Of a DNA stretch of 64,000 nt, positions 23,771 to 34,234 are shown piece after piece; within the stretch, counting starts at the first letter, position 1, and every line of letters starts with the position of its first letter. The notes under the pieces were generated by a model, which did not search any database, was not told where the DNA came from, and saw only the letters and a program-made list of their open reading frames with translations. The DNA is from Halictus rubicundus (taxonomy: Eukaryota > Arthropoda > Insecta > Hymenoptera > Halictidae). The DNA lies in the NCBI RefSeq assembly GCF_050948215.1, contig NW_027488632.1:682001-746000 (forward strand). Direction: 5' to 3'. The position numbers were made by a program, and so were the translations under genes.

Positions 23771-26700
23771 AATCCTATCCTATCCTCTATTCTATCGTAT
23801 CCTCTGTCCTATCCCATCCTCTATCGTATCCTATCCTCTATCCTATCCCATCCTTTATCGTATCCTATCCTCTATCCTAACCTATCCTCTATCCTAAACC
23901 ATCCTCTATCGTATCCTATCCTCTATCCTATCGTATCCTATATCCTATAATATCCTCTATCCTATCCTCAATCCTATCCTATCCCCTACCTTATCCTATC
24001 CTATCCTATCCTCTATCCTGTCCTATCCTCTATCCTACAATATCCCCTATCCTATCCAATCCTCTATCCTATCCTCTATCCTACCCTCTATCCTATCGTC
24101 TATCCTATAAAATCCCCTATCCTATCCAATCCTCTATTCTATAATATCCTCTATCGTATATAATCCTCTATCCTATCCCATCCTCTATTCTATCGTATCC
24201 TCTATCCTATCCCATCATTTATCGTATCCTATCCTCTATCCTATCCTATCCTCTATCCTATCCCATCCTCTATCGTATCCTATCCTCTATCCTATCGTAT
24301 CCTATATCCTATAATATCCTCTATCCTATCCTATACTTTATCCTATCCTATCCTCTATCCTATCCTATCCTATCCTCTATCCTACCCTATCCTCTATCCT
24401 ATCCTATCCTCTATCCTATCCTATCCTCTATCCTATCCTATCCTCAATCCTACAATATCCCATATCCTATCGAATCCTCTATCCTATCCTCTATCCTATC
24501 CTCTATCCTATCGTCTATCCTATAATATCCCCTATTTTATCCAATCCTCTATTCTATAATATCCTCTATCCTATATAATCCTTTATCGTATCCTATCCTC
24601 TATCCTATCCTATCCTCTATCCTATCCCATCCTCTATCATATCCTGTCCTCTATCCTATCCTGATCTGTATCCTATCCCATCCTCTATCCTATCCTATCC
24701 TCTGTCCTATCCTATTTGCTATCCTATCCTATCCTCTATTCTATCCTGTCCTCTATCCTATCCTGTCCTGTATCCTATGCTATCGTCTATCCTATCCTAT
24801 CCTCTATTCTATCGTATCCTCTGTCCTATCCCATCATCTATCGTATCCTATCCTCTATCCTATCCCATCCTTTATCGTATCCTATCCTCTATCCTAACCT
24901 ATCCTCTATCCTAAACCATCCTCTATCGTATCCTATCCTCTATCCTATCGTATCCTATATCCTATAATATCCTCTATCCTATCCTCAATCCTATCCTATC
25001 CCCTACCTTATCCTATCCTATCCTATCCTCTATCCTGTCCTATCCTCTATCCTACAATATCCCCTATCCTATCCAATCCTCTATCCTATCCTCTATCCTA
25101 CCCTCTATCCTATCGTCTATCCTATAAAATCCCCTATCCTATCCAATCCTCTATTCTATAATATCCTCTATCGTATATAATCCTCTATCCTATCCCATCC
25201 TCTATTCTATCGTATCCTCTATCCTATCCCATCATTTATCGTATCCTATCCTCTATCCTATCCTATCCTCTATCCTATCCCATCCTCTATCGTATCCTAT
25301 CCTCTATCCCATCGTATGCTATATCCTATAATATCCTCTATCCTATCCTATACTTTATCCTATCCTATCCTCTATCCTATCCTATCCTATCCTCTATCCT
25401 ACCCTATCCTCTATCCTATCCTATCCTCTATCCTATCCTATCCTCTATCCTATCCTATCCTCAATCCTACAATATCCCATATCCTATCGAATCCTCTATC
25501 CTATCCTCTATCCTATCCTCTATCCTATCGTCTATCCTATAATATCCCCTATTTTATCCAATCCTCTATTCTATAATATCCTCTATCCTATATAATCCTT
25601 TATCGTATCCTATCCTCTATCCTATCCTATCCTCTATCCTATCCCATCCTCTATCATATCCTGTCCTCTATCCTATCCTGATCTGTATCCTATCCCATCC
25701 TCTATCCTATCCTATCCTCTGTCCTATCCTATTTGCTATCCTATCCTATCCTCTATTCTATCCTGTCCTCTATCCTATCCTGTCCTGTATCCTATGCTAT
25801 CGTCTATCCTATCCTATCCTCTATTCTATCGTATCCTCTGTCCTATCCCATCATCTATCGTATCCTATCCTCTATCCTATCCCATCCTTTATCGTATCCT
25901 ATCCTCTATCCTAACCTATCCTCTATCCTAAACCATCCTCTATCGTATCCTATCCTCTATCCTATCGTATCCTATATCCTATAATATCCTCTATCCTATC
26001 CTCAATCCTATCCTATCCCCTACCTTATCCTATCCTATCCTATCCTCTATCCTGTCCTATCCTCTATCCTACAATATCCCCTATCCTATCCAATCCTCTA
26101 TCCTATCCTCTATCCTACCCTCTATCCTATCGTCTATCCTATAAAATCCCCTATCCTATCCAATCCTCTATTCTATAATATCCTCTATCGTATATAATCC
26201 TCTATCCTATCCCATCCTCTATTCTATCGTATCCTCTATCCTATCCCATCATTTATCGTATCCTATCCTCTATCCTATCCTATCCTCTATCCTATCCCAT
26301 CCTCTATCGTATCCTATCCTCTATCCCATCGTATGCTATATCCTATAATATCCTCTATCCTATCCTATACTTTATCCTATCCTATCCTCTATCCTATCCT
26401 ATCCTATCCTCTATCCTACCCTATCCTCTATCCTATCCTATCCTCTATCCTATCCTATCCTCTATCCTATCCTATCCTCAATCCTACAATATCCCATATC
26501 CTATCGAATCCTCTATCCTATCCTCTATCCTATCCTCTATCCTATCGTCTATCCTATAATATCCCCTATTTTATCCAATCCTCTATTCTATAATATCCTC
26601 TATCCTATATAATCCTTTATCGTATCCTATCCTCTATCCTATCCTATCCTCTATCCTATCCCATCCTCTATCATATCCTGTCCTCTATCCTATCCTGTTC

Positions 26701-27480
26701 TGTATCCTATCCCATCCTCTATCCTATCCTATCCTCTGTCCTATCCTATTTGCTATCCTATCCTATCCTCTATCCTATCCTGTCCTCTATCCTATCCTGT
26801 CCTGTATCCTATGCTATCGTCTATCCTATCCTATCCTCTATTCTATCGTATCCTCTGTCCTATCCCATCCTCTATCGTATCCTATCCTCTATCCTATCCC
26901 ATCCTTTATCGTATCCTATCCTCTATCCTATCCTATCCTCTATCCTAAACCATCCTCTATCGTATCCTATCCTCTATCCTATCGTATCCTATATCCTATA
27001 ATATCCTCTATCCTATCCTCAATCCTATCCTATCCCCTACCTTATCCTATCCTATCCTATCCTCTATCCTGTCCTATCCTCTATCCTACAATATCCCCTA
27101 TCCTATCCAATCCTCTATCCTATCCTCTATCCTACCCTATATCCTATCGTCTATCCTATAAAATCCCCTATCCTATCCAATCCTCTATTCTATAATATCC
27201 TCTATCGTATATAATCCTCTATCCTATCCCATCCTCTATTCTATCGTATCCTCTATCCTATCCCATCATTTATCGTATCCTATCCTCTATCCTATCCTAT
27301 CCTCTATCCTATCCCATCCTCTATCGTATCCTATCCTCTATCCTATCGTATCCTATATCCTATAATATCCTCTATCCTATCCTATACTTTATCCTATCCT
27401 ATCCTCTATCCTATCCTATCCTATCCTCTATCCTACCCTATCCTCTATCCTATCCTATCCTCTATCCTATCCTATCCTCT
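23771..27480. repeat. Satellite, 1017-bp higher-order repeat block B
   Basis: The TATTTGCTATCC marker (TTG at 24716, 25733 and 26750) gives two exact 1017-bp spacings. The first two complete units look identical, including the unusual ccatcatctatcg and gtatgctatatcc variants; the third differs at several positions. This is the clearest tandem higher-order repeat in the window. Confidence 0.9.
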
Positions 27481-27749
27481 ATCCTATCCTATTCTCTATC
27501 CTATCCGATCCTCTCACCTATCCTATTCTCTATCCTATCCTATCCTCTGTCCTATCCTATTTGCTATCCTATCCAATCCTCTATCCTATCCTCTATCCTA
27601 CCCTCTATCCTATCGTCTATCCTATAAAATCCCCTATCCTATCCAATCCTCTATTCTATAATATCCTCTATCGTATGTAATCCTCTATCCTATCCCATCC
27701 TCTATTCTATCGTATCCTCTATCCTATCCCATCATTTATCGTATCCTAT
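27481..27749. repeat. Satellite junction leading to the BEL insertion
   Basis: Just after a TATTTGCTATCC marker (near 27560) the sequence skips part of the ~1-kb unit and rejoins it at ccaatcctctatcc. It then follows the equivalent of about 5581-5758 up to the BEL insertion point. The skip indicates a deletion inside one higher-order unit. Confidence 0.75.
27745..27749. repeat. Target-site duplication (cctat), left of BEL element
   Basis: Five bases cctat abut the LTR end TGTTTTGG and recur at 34230-34234. The empty site at 5754-5758 has a single copy. Five bases is the usual BEL/Pao duplication size. Confidence 0.87.
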
Positions 27750-28099
27750 TGTTTTGGATCTTCGTTGGGTTCCGTAACGTTGGAACCTTTAACTTACGAT
27801 CGCGAAATGTTTGAGAAATAAAGTCGGAATTTGTGGGAGAGCTAATCGATTTATTCGTGTTATCACTGCGGTTCTCGGAAAAGAGAGCGAGGGCTCGACG
27901 GATTGCCGTGTATATTGACGGGGCTCTCTCCCCTCGCCGCGCACCCCGAACTACTCGGTCCGCCCGAAGTGTGCGGGGAGAGAGAGAGACGAACCGCGAC
28001 GACGGCCGAGTCCTCAATACAAACAAAGTTCGGCAGTCGCTAATTTGCCGTGTGTGCGTGCGGACGCACAGCGGCACCGACCAGCTGATTGCTCGAACA
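27750..28099 (-). repeat. BEL element, 3' LTR
   Basis: 350-bp direct repeat of 33880-34229, with no mismatch seen. In element orientation it begins TGTTCGAGCAATC and ends GATCCAAAACA, so it has canonical TG...CA ends. Confidence 0.95.
27850..27855 (-). promoter_or_regulatory. Candidate poly(A) signal AATAAA in BEL 3' LTR
   Basis: AATAAA on the minus strand, 56 bp downstream of a TATA-like AATATA (27911-27916). This is the order expected for U3 followed by R in an LTR. The same pair occurs in the 5' LTR at 33980-33985 and 34041-34046. It is an inference from position only. Confidence 0.45.
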
Positions 28100-28266
28100 T
28101 ACCGCCCGCCTCGTTGTCGGGTCGGCAACGAAATAGTACAATGGTTTTCGGATGTTATACAGAGAAGTGAACAGAGTGAACAGAGTGAACGAAGTGAGCT
28201 ACAGATATTTACAATCATTTACAATATGTACAATGTGCGTCTAAACACCGCCCGCCGTGAAGGGAG
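28100..28266 (-). other. BEL 3' untranslated region and polypurine-like tract
   Basis: 167 bp between the stop codon and the 3' LTR. Directly before the LTR (28100-28112) the minus strand reads GAGGCGGGCGGTA, the best candidate for the plus-strand primer, though it is not a pure purine run. Around 28162-28197 there is a short tandem array of a 9-bp GTTCACTCT-type unit (minus strand) of unknown role. Confidence 0.6.
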
Positions 28267-31200
28267 TCACGTTTCCTCGCCGGTGGAATGCTCGGAGGAA
28301 ATGAGCGGTACAAGGCGCTGGATGGCTCTGGTGGTAGTACGGGTAGCGGTCTTCACGACAGCCACACGCACTCGTCCGTCGGATCCCCGATGCACCTCGA
28401 CGACTCGTCCGAGAGGCCATTTCGTAGGCGGCGCGAGATCGTCCTTCAGGAGCACGACCGCACCGACGGCAAGATTCTCCCGTGCCCTTTGCCATTTCGG
28501 AAGAGTCTGCAGCTGGCTCAGGTATTCGGTACGCCACCGCTGCCAGAAACCTTCCAGAAGTCTGGATACAAGGTTCCATCTCCGTCGGCCTGCGTCGTAC
28601 GTGATTTCGTCACCCGGTTCTGGAACTGCGCACAAAGAGCAAGCGTTAACCAGATGGTTTGGCGTGAGGAAGGGAGGATCATTTGGATCGTCGGACAAGG
28701 CGGAGAGGGGTCGAGAGTTCATACAAGCTTCCACTTGACACAGCAAGGTGGAAAGCTCCTCGAAGGTGAGCTGTTGTTCCCCTATTGTGCGTCGTAGATG
28801 CCTCTTCGCGGATTTCACGGCCGCTTCCCACAGACCGCCGAAATGAGGAGAATACGGCGGTATGAACCTCCATTCCGTTCCGTCGGCGGCCAGCAATTCC
28901 GCCGTTTCCTTGTAAAAGGTCGATGCAGCGTTGAACATGCGCTTCAGAAGCTGATCGGCACCTCTGAACGTCGTAGCGTTGTCACTCAGCATCTGGTGAC
29001 ATCTTCCGCGTCTAGCTACGAAGCGTTTGAAAGCTGCGATGAAGGAGGCAGAGGACAAATCGGACACGACATCTAAGTGGACCGCCTTCGTGCACAGGCA
29101 CACGAAAACGACGACGTATCCCTTGGTGGTCCGCTGTCCCCTTGCTCTCGTCATGAGCATCGGAATCGGACCAGCATAATCGACTCCGCTGACCGAGAAT
29201 GCCCTTGCTGGTTGCACTCGCTGGGCAGGCAGCATTCCCATTTGCTGGTTGCTGGTGCGCCCTTGGAGCCGAGTGCAGGTAACGCAGCCTTTTACGACCC
29301 GTTTCACCAGCGTCTTGTCTCGCGGAATCCAGTGGCGGAGCCTGAGCGTCGCCCGCGTCAAGTTCACTCCCCCATGGAGCGTCCGAAGGTGAGCTGACCG
29401 GATCAGCAATGGTGCCAACGGAGACTGTCGGTCGACTATCACAGGATGTCTCTGGTCGAATGAAACTGCTGCGTGGTCCAGTCGTCCTCCCACTCGTAAG
29501 ACACCTTGACGATCTATAATCGGCCGAAGAGAAACAAGGGTCGAGGTCGATTTGATTATCTTACCCTTCTCCATTTCCGCGAGTTCGTCGCCAAAGTCGT
29601 CAGCTTGGCTCATTCGGTGGACGCTCACCCACGCCTCGTCGATCTCAGTGGCTGTCAGGAACCCGTGCTGCGGTGTACCGATGGATCGAGCGTTGTTTGC
29701 GAATCGTCGCATATACGCGGTCACTCGGACCAGCCTCAACGCTGACGAGAATCGGAGAGGGTCCCAGGGCGATTCGAAGACGGCTCGCAGACTGGGATGG
29801 TCGCCGGACTTCGTCTTCCTTGCCATCGTCGTCGTCACCGTCACTCTGCGCTCCGGAGCCTCGCTCTCGTCGACGTCACATGCGCCAGGCCAATCCTCCT
29901 GAGGCCCTGACAACCACGAGGGACCGCTCCACCAGAGGTCATCGTCGACCAGTACCTGCGCTGAAATCCCACGCGTGGCAAGGTCCGCAGGATTTTCGTC
30001 TGTCCTCGCGTGTCGCCACTCAACGTCCGGTAGCAGGCGCTGGATCTCGGCCACCCTATGCGCCACGAACGGTTTCCACCTGGAAGCATGAGACCTCACC
30101 CAGGCTAGGACGACCGATGCATCGGTCCACGCATGCATAGTCACGCTGTGAGGCCGCATCGAATCTCCTACTGCTCTCAGCAATCGGGCCAGCAGTAGAG
30201 CACCGCACAGCTCCAGCCTAGGAATGCTCTGTGGTTTGGTTGGAGCGACCTTGGTCTTCGCCATCAGTAAGTGCGTCTCGGCCCTTGCACCGGTAACTGG
30301 CACCCTTATGAAGACGGCTGCGGAGTATGCCCTTTCTGACGCGTCGCTGAATCCGTGCAGCTCTATATTGTCGCTGGTCGCCGCACGATAGCCAATCCAT
30401 CTCGGAACTGTGATTCGATCGGTCCTCTCCATCTCGAATCGAATTTGCTTCCATCGCTCGGAAAACAGCTCGGACAGCGGCTCGTCCCACAACAATCCGG
30501 ACAACCAGAGGTCCTGCAGCAGGATCTTCGCAGCAATGCTGATCGGAGACAGCCACCCCAGTGGATCGAAAAGCCTGGCCGTCTCAGACAAAACCGATCG
30601 TTTGGTCCATGGTTGACCTGATGTGGCAGTCCTGAGCTTCGGAGCCGCAAGAGACAGAGTGTCGTTCACCGTGCTCCATTTGAGTCCCAGCGCTCCTGCC
30701 TCTTGGTGACCCTGCAACAATTGAATGAGACCGGAGCTCGACGACAAATAATTGGTCGCCCACTTATCCAGCGGGAATCCGCCCGCCGTCAGGATGTCCG
30801 TGAGTTGACGTCGAGCCTCCTCGGTGTCGTCGATGTCATCTCCTCCGGCCAGAATGTCATCGACATACGAATTCGCTCGGAGAATCGCTGCACCCCGCGG
30901 AAATCGAGCCTTCTCGTCGTCGGCAAGTTGATGCAGTACTCTCGAGGCGAGGTACGGAGCCGACGTCGTGCCGTAGGTCACCGTCGTCAAACGGAAGTCC
31001 CGTACTTCCTCGCTTGGATCGTTCCTCCAGACGATCCTCTGCCAGTCTCTGTCCTCTGGGTGCACCTTGATCTGGCGAAACATTTTTACAATGTCCGTCG
31101 AAAAGGCATGCCGATGGAATCGCCACCTCGTTATTACGGCCCAGAGGTCAGTTTGGAGCTTCGGTCCGGCGGCCAGGTAATCGTTAATGGCACTGCCTCT

Positions 31201-33453
31201 GCCTGAAACGTAGGAACCATTAAAAACTACTCTTATTTTGTTTCCGGAAGGTTTTTCCCGCCACACGGCGTGATGCGGAAGGTAATTCTCCCCCCCGCCA
31301 GTCGAGTGCCGCGAGACGAACTCCATGTGCCCGAGCCGTTCGTACTCCTCCAGAAATTCGGAGTATTTCTGTCGGAGCGTCTCGTCCCTTTCTCGTCTCC
31401 TTTCGGACGATAAGAGCAAGCGCACTGCAGCCGATCGCGGAACTCCGACATCGGTGCCTGGGGTGGCAACGAACGGTAAGCGCACAACGTAGCGTCCATC
31501 CTGATCTCTGCGGTGCGTATCCTTGAAGTACTTTTCGCATGCTTCGTCCTGAGGCGTGCTTATTGCACTAGTTGGTACTTCTTCCAGCTCCCAGAACCTC
31601 TGCCAATCGTCTCGGAGGTCTCGTGCAGGCTGAACCAGCAAGGATCGCACCCGAGGTCCAGCGCTGTGGTCCGTTGTGGATGAGGTTGTGCCCATCGGCG
31701 CCCAGCCGAAGGGCGTTCGAACAATTGGAGGAGTGCCCATTGGTCCGATTCGATTCTCGAGGAGGAGGTGACCACACGCATCTGCCCCGAGAAGTAATTC
31801 CACCCTGTTCGGAGAGCGGAAGTCCTCGTCGGCTAACGGAAGTCCGTGGAGGTGAGTCCACTTCTCGTCGTTAATTTCTACCGCTGGAGTCGGAGCGGTA
31901 ATTTTTCGCGTCACCAGCGCGTTTAACGCGAGTCGGAACTTGGAGTCGCGACTAGACGCGAGTAACACGGACACTTCGTGACGTACCGTGCCCACGTTTA
32001 TCTCCTGGTATCCGGTCAAATGAACCTCCACGTTCCGGCGCGGAAGACGTAACGCTTGCACGACATCGTCCGTCACGAATGACATTTCGGACCCGGGGTC
32101 GAGTAACGCGCGAGCGGAGACACTGCGACCGTTCGGGGACTTCAACTCTACGCGCGCGGTGGCCAGTAAAACAACGCGATTCGACCTGAACGTGTTCACC
32201 GAACTTGTGCTTGGCTGCGCGGGAGCTTCGCTCTTCCGGAACGCCTCGTGAAGCGAGGTGTGGTGATGACCGCCGCACACCATACACCGGTAGGAAGACG
32301 TGCACGCCGCGAGCAAGTGGGTTCCCGAGAAACACGAAACGCACAGTTTATTTCGGTACACAAATTCCTTGCGTTCCGACGCGCTAAAGGTTTTGAACTG
32401 ACCGCAGTGCCCTAGCTGGTGATTGTCCGAACACAGCGGGCACTTCCGAACGTTGCTGGCCTTCGCGGATGGCCCTTTGGTCATTTGCACGGTCATGGCC
32501 GTCCTTTGCTCGGGTTTTCGCGTCTCCTCTCGCTTGGTCGGTGTTGACGAACACATCGGCTCTTGGGTCGAGGCCAAGGCATGGATGCGTGATTCGAGGA
32601 AATCTCGAATCTCCACGAAGGACGGCATGATCGTCGGGTCCGGGAACATCTTCTCCCAGTCCAGGCGCGTCGTCGAGTCCAGCTTCCTGACGAGGAGTGT
32701 CACGAACCAGTCGTCCCATGTGTCGACTGGTTTTTTAAGCGCGGCCAGAGCATCTCGAGCTTGGCAGAACTCGTCGAGGACTCTGGTCAATTCCTCCGTC
32801 GAAGCTCGTTTCACTGCCGGGCAGTCCAAAAGTCTTCCGAGGTGAGCGGTGGTCAGAACACGGATGCCTCCATAACGACGTTCGAGTGCCGCCCACGCCG
32901 TCGAATAGTTCGCATCCGTCAGGGATGTACGCGCGATAACCTTCGCAGCCGCACCGGTGAGGCTCGCCTTCAAATATTGTAGGCGTTGGACGTCCTGCAA
33001 TCGTTTCGAATTGTGGATCGTAGCGCGAAACGAATCGCGAAACTCCTCCCACCGTAGGAGATCGCCCGAAAATTTCTCGATGGTCAGAGTCGGCAATCTG
33101 GGTCCGGCGTTGCACTCGTGAGACTCGGCTTCAGCCGGAATTGCTGAGGCGACGGGCTTCAGATTTTCTAGCCTCTCCACCAATTCAGAGGAGTTCTGGA
33201 TGTAGGCTTCCTCGACTTCGTCGTATAGGCCTCTCTTCCTGTAGTTACTGGCGGCGTAATCTGGCATCGGTCTCATAGCGTTATGATTTGCGGTGAAGTT
33301 GCGCCAGTAACTCTCCAGCAACTCGATTCTTTTCTGCAATACGACCGCGGAGAGTTTCGCTGCCCCCAATTTGTCGGTATTGATGATGCAGTTCTTGATG
33401 CGGCCAGCGATCTCCTCCTGAGCGACCACTACATCGCTGAACGTTTGCGGCAT
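28267..33453 (-). CDS. BEL/Pao Gag-Pol polyprotein, 1728 aa
   Basis: Single uninterrupted frame encoding Gag and Pol of the retrotransposon. A DUF1759-type Gag domain starts around L120 (LPTLTIEKFSGD) and runs to about 270. Cys/His knuckles of the CPLC type begin at C338. A retropepsin motif D452-P-G-S follows (DUF1758/A17 type, with Pro in place of the usual Ser or Thr). RT carries YVDD at 863-866, and RNase H has D1037 in an FSDAS motif. After an H2C2 zinc domain (about 1340-1390) the integrase core has D1425, D1491 and E1543, a 51-residue second spacing. The C-terminus (about 1620-1715) is a DUF5641-like chromatin/DNA-binding tail with a WPLGRVVEVHRG motif. The chosen ATG has A at -3 and is the first in frame. 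Overlapping plus-strand frames of 60-300 codons are shadows of this gene. Confidence 0.95.
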   Translation of the reverse strand: MPQTFSDVVVAQEEIAGRIKNCIINTDKLGAAKLSAVVLQKRIELLESYWRNFTANHNAMRPMPDYAASNYRKRGLYDEVEEAYIQNSSELVERLENLKPVASAIPAEAESHECNAGPRLPTLTIEKFSGDLLRWEEFRDSFRATIHNSKRLQDVQRLQYLKASLTGAAAKVIARTSLTDANYSTAWAALERRYGGIRVLTTAHLGRLLDCPAVKRASTEELTRVLDEFCQARDALAALKKPVDTWDDWFVTLLVRKLDSTTRLDWEKMFPDPTIMPSFVEIRDFLESRIHALASTQEPMCSSTPTKREETRKPEQRTAMTVQMTKGPSAKASNVRKCPLCSDNHQLGHCGQFKTFSASERKEFVYRNKLCVSCFSGTHLLAACTSSYRCMVCGGHHHTSLHEAFRKSEAPAQPSTSSVNTFRSNRVVLLATARVELKSPNGRSVSARALLDPGSEMSFVTDDVVQALRLPRRNVEVHLTGYQEINVGTVRHEVSVLLASSRDSKFRLALNALVTRKITAPTPAVEINDEKWTHLHGLPLADEDFRSPNRVELLLGADACGHLLLENRIGPMGTPPIVRTPFGWAPMGTTSSTTDHSAGPRVRSLLVQPARDLRDDWQRFWELEEVPTSAISTPQDEACEKYFKDTHRRDQDGRYVVRLPFVATPGTDVGVPRSAAVRLLLSSERRRERDETLRQKYSEFLEEYERLGHMEFVSRHSTGGGENYLPHHAVWREKPSGNKIRVVFNGSYVSGRGSAINDYLAAGPKLQTDLWAVITRWRFHRHAFSTDIVKMFRQIKVHPEDRDWQRIVWRNDPSEEVRDFRLTTVTYGTTSAPYLASRVLHQLADDEKARFPRGAAILRANSYVDDILAGGDDIDDTEEARRQLTDILTAGGFPLDKWATNYLSSSSGLIQLLQGHQEAGALGLKWSTVNDTLSLAAPKLRTATSGQPWTKRSVLSETARLFDPLGWLSPISIAAKILLQDLWLSGLLWDEPLSELFSERWKQIRFEMERTDRITVPRWIGYRAATSDNIELHGFSDASERAYSAAVFIRVPVTGARAETHLLMAKTKVAPTKPQSIPRLELCGALLLARLLRAVGDSMRPHSVTMHAWTDASVVLAWVRSHASRWKPFVAHRVAEIQRLLPDVEWRHARTDENPADLATRGISAQVLVDDDLWWSGPSWLSGPQEDWPGACDVDESEAPERRVTVTTTMARKTKSGDHPSLRAVFESPWDPLRFSSALRLVRVTAYMRRFANNARSIGTPQHGFLTATEIDEAWVSVHRMSQADDFGDELAEMEKGKIIKSTSTLVSLRPIIDRQGVLRVGGRLDHAAVSFDQRHPVIVDRQSPLAPLLIRSAHLRTLHGGVNLTRATLRLRHWIPRDKTLVKRVVKGCVTCTRLQGRTSNQQMGMLPAQRVQPARAFSVSGVDYAGPIPMLMTRARGQRTTKGYVVVFVCLCTKAVHLDVVSDLSSASFIAAFKRFVARRGRCHQMLSDNATTFRGADQLLKRMFNAASTFYKETAELLAADGTEWRFIPPYSPHFGGLWEAAVKSAKRHLRRTIGEQQLTFEELSTLLCQVEACMNSRPLSALSDDPNDPPFLTPNHLVNACSLCAVPEPGDEITYDAGRRRWNLVSRLLEGFWQRWRTEYLSQLQTLPKWQRARENLAVGAVVLLKDDLAPPTKWPLGRVVEVHRGSDGRVRVAVVKTATRTTTRAIQRLVPLISSEHSTGEET

Positions 33454-33859
33454 TGTTTCGGCAGTTAAAATTCAAAACGAAACGTGAAAACAAACTGATC
33501 GAGACGCGAAAGACAAAGGACTTTACGCGTATCGCGGTAAACACCTTGCCTCGGTCGGTTCGAGAGCGGTTGGTGTCCCGGTGGAAGGTCACGGAATTTT
33601 CGAATCCGTAACGGTTCGCCACGCGGTCTAAGTACCGTTTTTCGAGAACGGTCTCACGAATTCTGTTCGAAGAATTCACTTGCTCCTTTCCTTTCAGGTG
33701 CTTCCTGATTGTCTGCGACGGAGCCTCGGAAGATGCTCGATGCACTCGCGGATCACTCGAGGAGACAACGGAAGCGCACAACAGAACTCGCGGTGATGCA
33801 CAGAATTCTTCGTAATTCTGCGGTGGATCGAGTGGAATAGAGAAATCGGCACACTCTAT
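33454..33859 (-). other. BEL 5' untranslated leader
   Basis: About 400 bp between the primer-binding site and the Gag-Pol start codon. I see no domain-bearing reading frame in it. A longer minus-strand frame that crosses the 5' LTR and leader (33281-34207) overlaps Gag in another phase and has no recognisable motif. The region presumably holds packaging and dimerisation signals, but none can be identified by eye. Confidence 0.6.
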
Positions 33860-33877
33860 TCCCGGGTTTCGGCACCA
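33860..33877 (-). other. Primer-binding site, tRNA-Phe type
   Basis: On the minus strand, two bases inside the 5' LTR, TGGTGCCGAAACCCGGGA is complementary to a tRNA 3' end including CCA. The plus strand reads TCCCGGGTTTCGGCACCA, which matches the 3' 18 nt of animal tRNA-Phe(GAA) as I remember it. This is classical 3'-end priming, unlike the copia elements here. Confidence 0.8.
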
Positions 33878-33879
33878 AA

Positions 33880-34229
33880 TGTTTTGGATCTTCGTTGGGT
33901 TCCGTAACGTTGGAACCTTTAACTTACGATCGCGAAATGTTTGAGAAATAAAGTCGGAATTTGTGGGAGAGCTAATCGATTTATTCGTGTTATCACTGCG
34001 GTTCTCGGAAAAGAGAGCGAGGGCTCGACGGATTGCCGTGTATATTGACGGGGCTCTCTCCCCTCGCCGCGCACCCCGAACTACTCGGTCCGCCCGAAGT
34101 GTGCGGGGAGAGAGAGAGACGAACCGCGACGACGGCCGAGTCCTCAATACAAACAAAGTTCGGCAGTCGCTAATTTGCCGTGTGTGCGTGCGGACGCACA
34201 GCGGCACCGACCAGCTGATTGCTCGAACA
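33880..34229 (-). repeat. BEL element, 5' LTR
   Basis: 350 bp, identical by eye to 27750-28099. It drives transcription toward lower coordinates. A TATA-like AATATA (34041-34046, minus) lies upstream of an AATAAA (33980-33985, minus). A pyrimidine-rich run of TCTC repeats (minus strand, about 34110-34122) lies between the upstream edge and the TATA-like site. Confidence 0.95.
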
Positions 34230-34234
34230 CCTAT
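34230..34234. repeat. Target-site duplication (cctat), right of BEL element
   Basis: Partner of 27745-27749. The satellite resumes with cctctatcc as at the empty site 5754-5758. Confidence 0.87.

Larger units (their letters stand above)
27750..34229 (-). mobile_element. Full-length BEL/Pao LTR retrotransposon (6480 bp)
   Basis: Complete element on the minus strand: 5' LTR 33880-34229, primer-binding site, 5' untranslated region, one Gag-Pol frame of 1728 codons, 3' untranslated region and 3' LTR 27750-28099. It is flanked by cctat. BEL/Pao assignment rests on the protein order (DUF1759-type Gag, retropepsin, RT, A17-type region, integrase after RNase H, C-terminal DUF5641-type tail). LTRs are identical by eye and the frame is intact, so insertion is recent. 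The element is much more GC-rich than the satellite and than the copia elements. No envelope gene follows Pol. Confidence 0.95.

Noticed and set aside
27833..28738. 301-codon plus-strand frame across the BEL LTR and 3' end of Pol
   Set aside because: It lies antisense to the BEL polyprotein, is arginine-rich low-complexity in character, has no domain, and begins inside the LTR. The many other plus-strand frames at 28.2-33.5 kb are likewise shadows of the minus-strand Gag-Pol.
28267..33453. Envelope-bearing retrovirus-like element
   Set aside because: After the integrase and DUF5641-like tail the frame stops, and only 167 bp remain before the 3' LTR; there is no space for an envelope gene.
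33281..34207. 308-codon minus-strand frame across the BEL 5' LTR and leader as an extra gene
   Set aside because: It overlaps Gag in another phase, its first part is LTR sequence also open in the 3' LTR (27736-28218), and no motif is recognisable.
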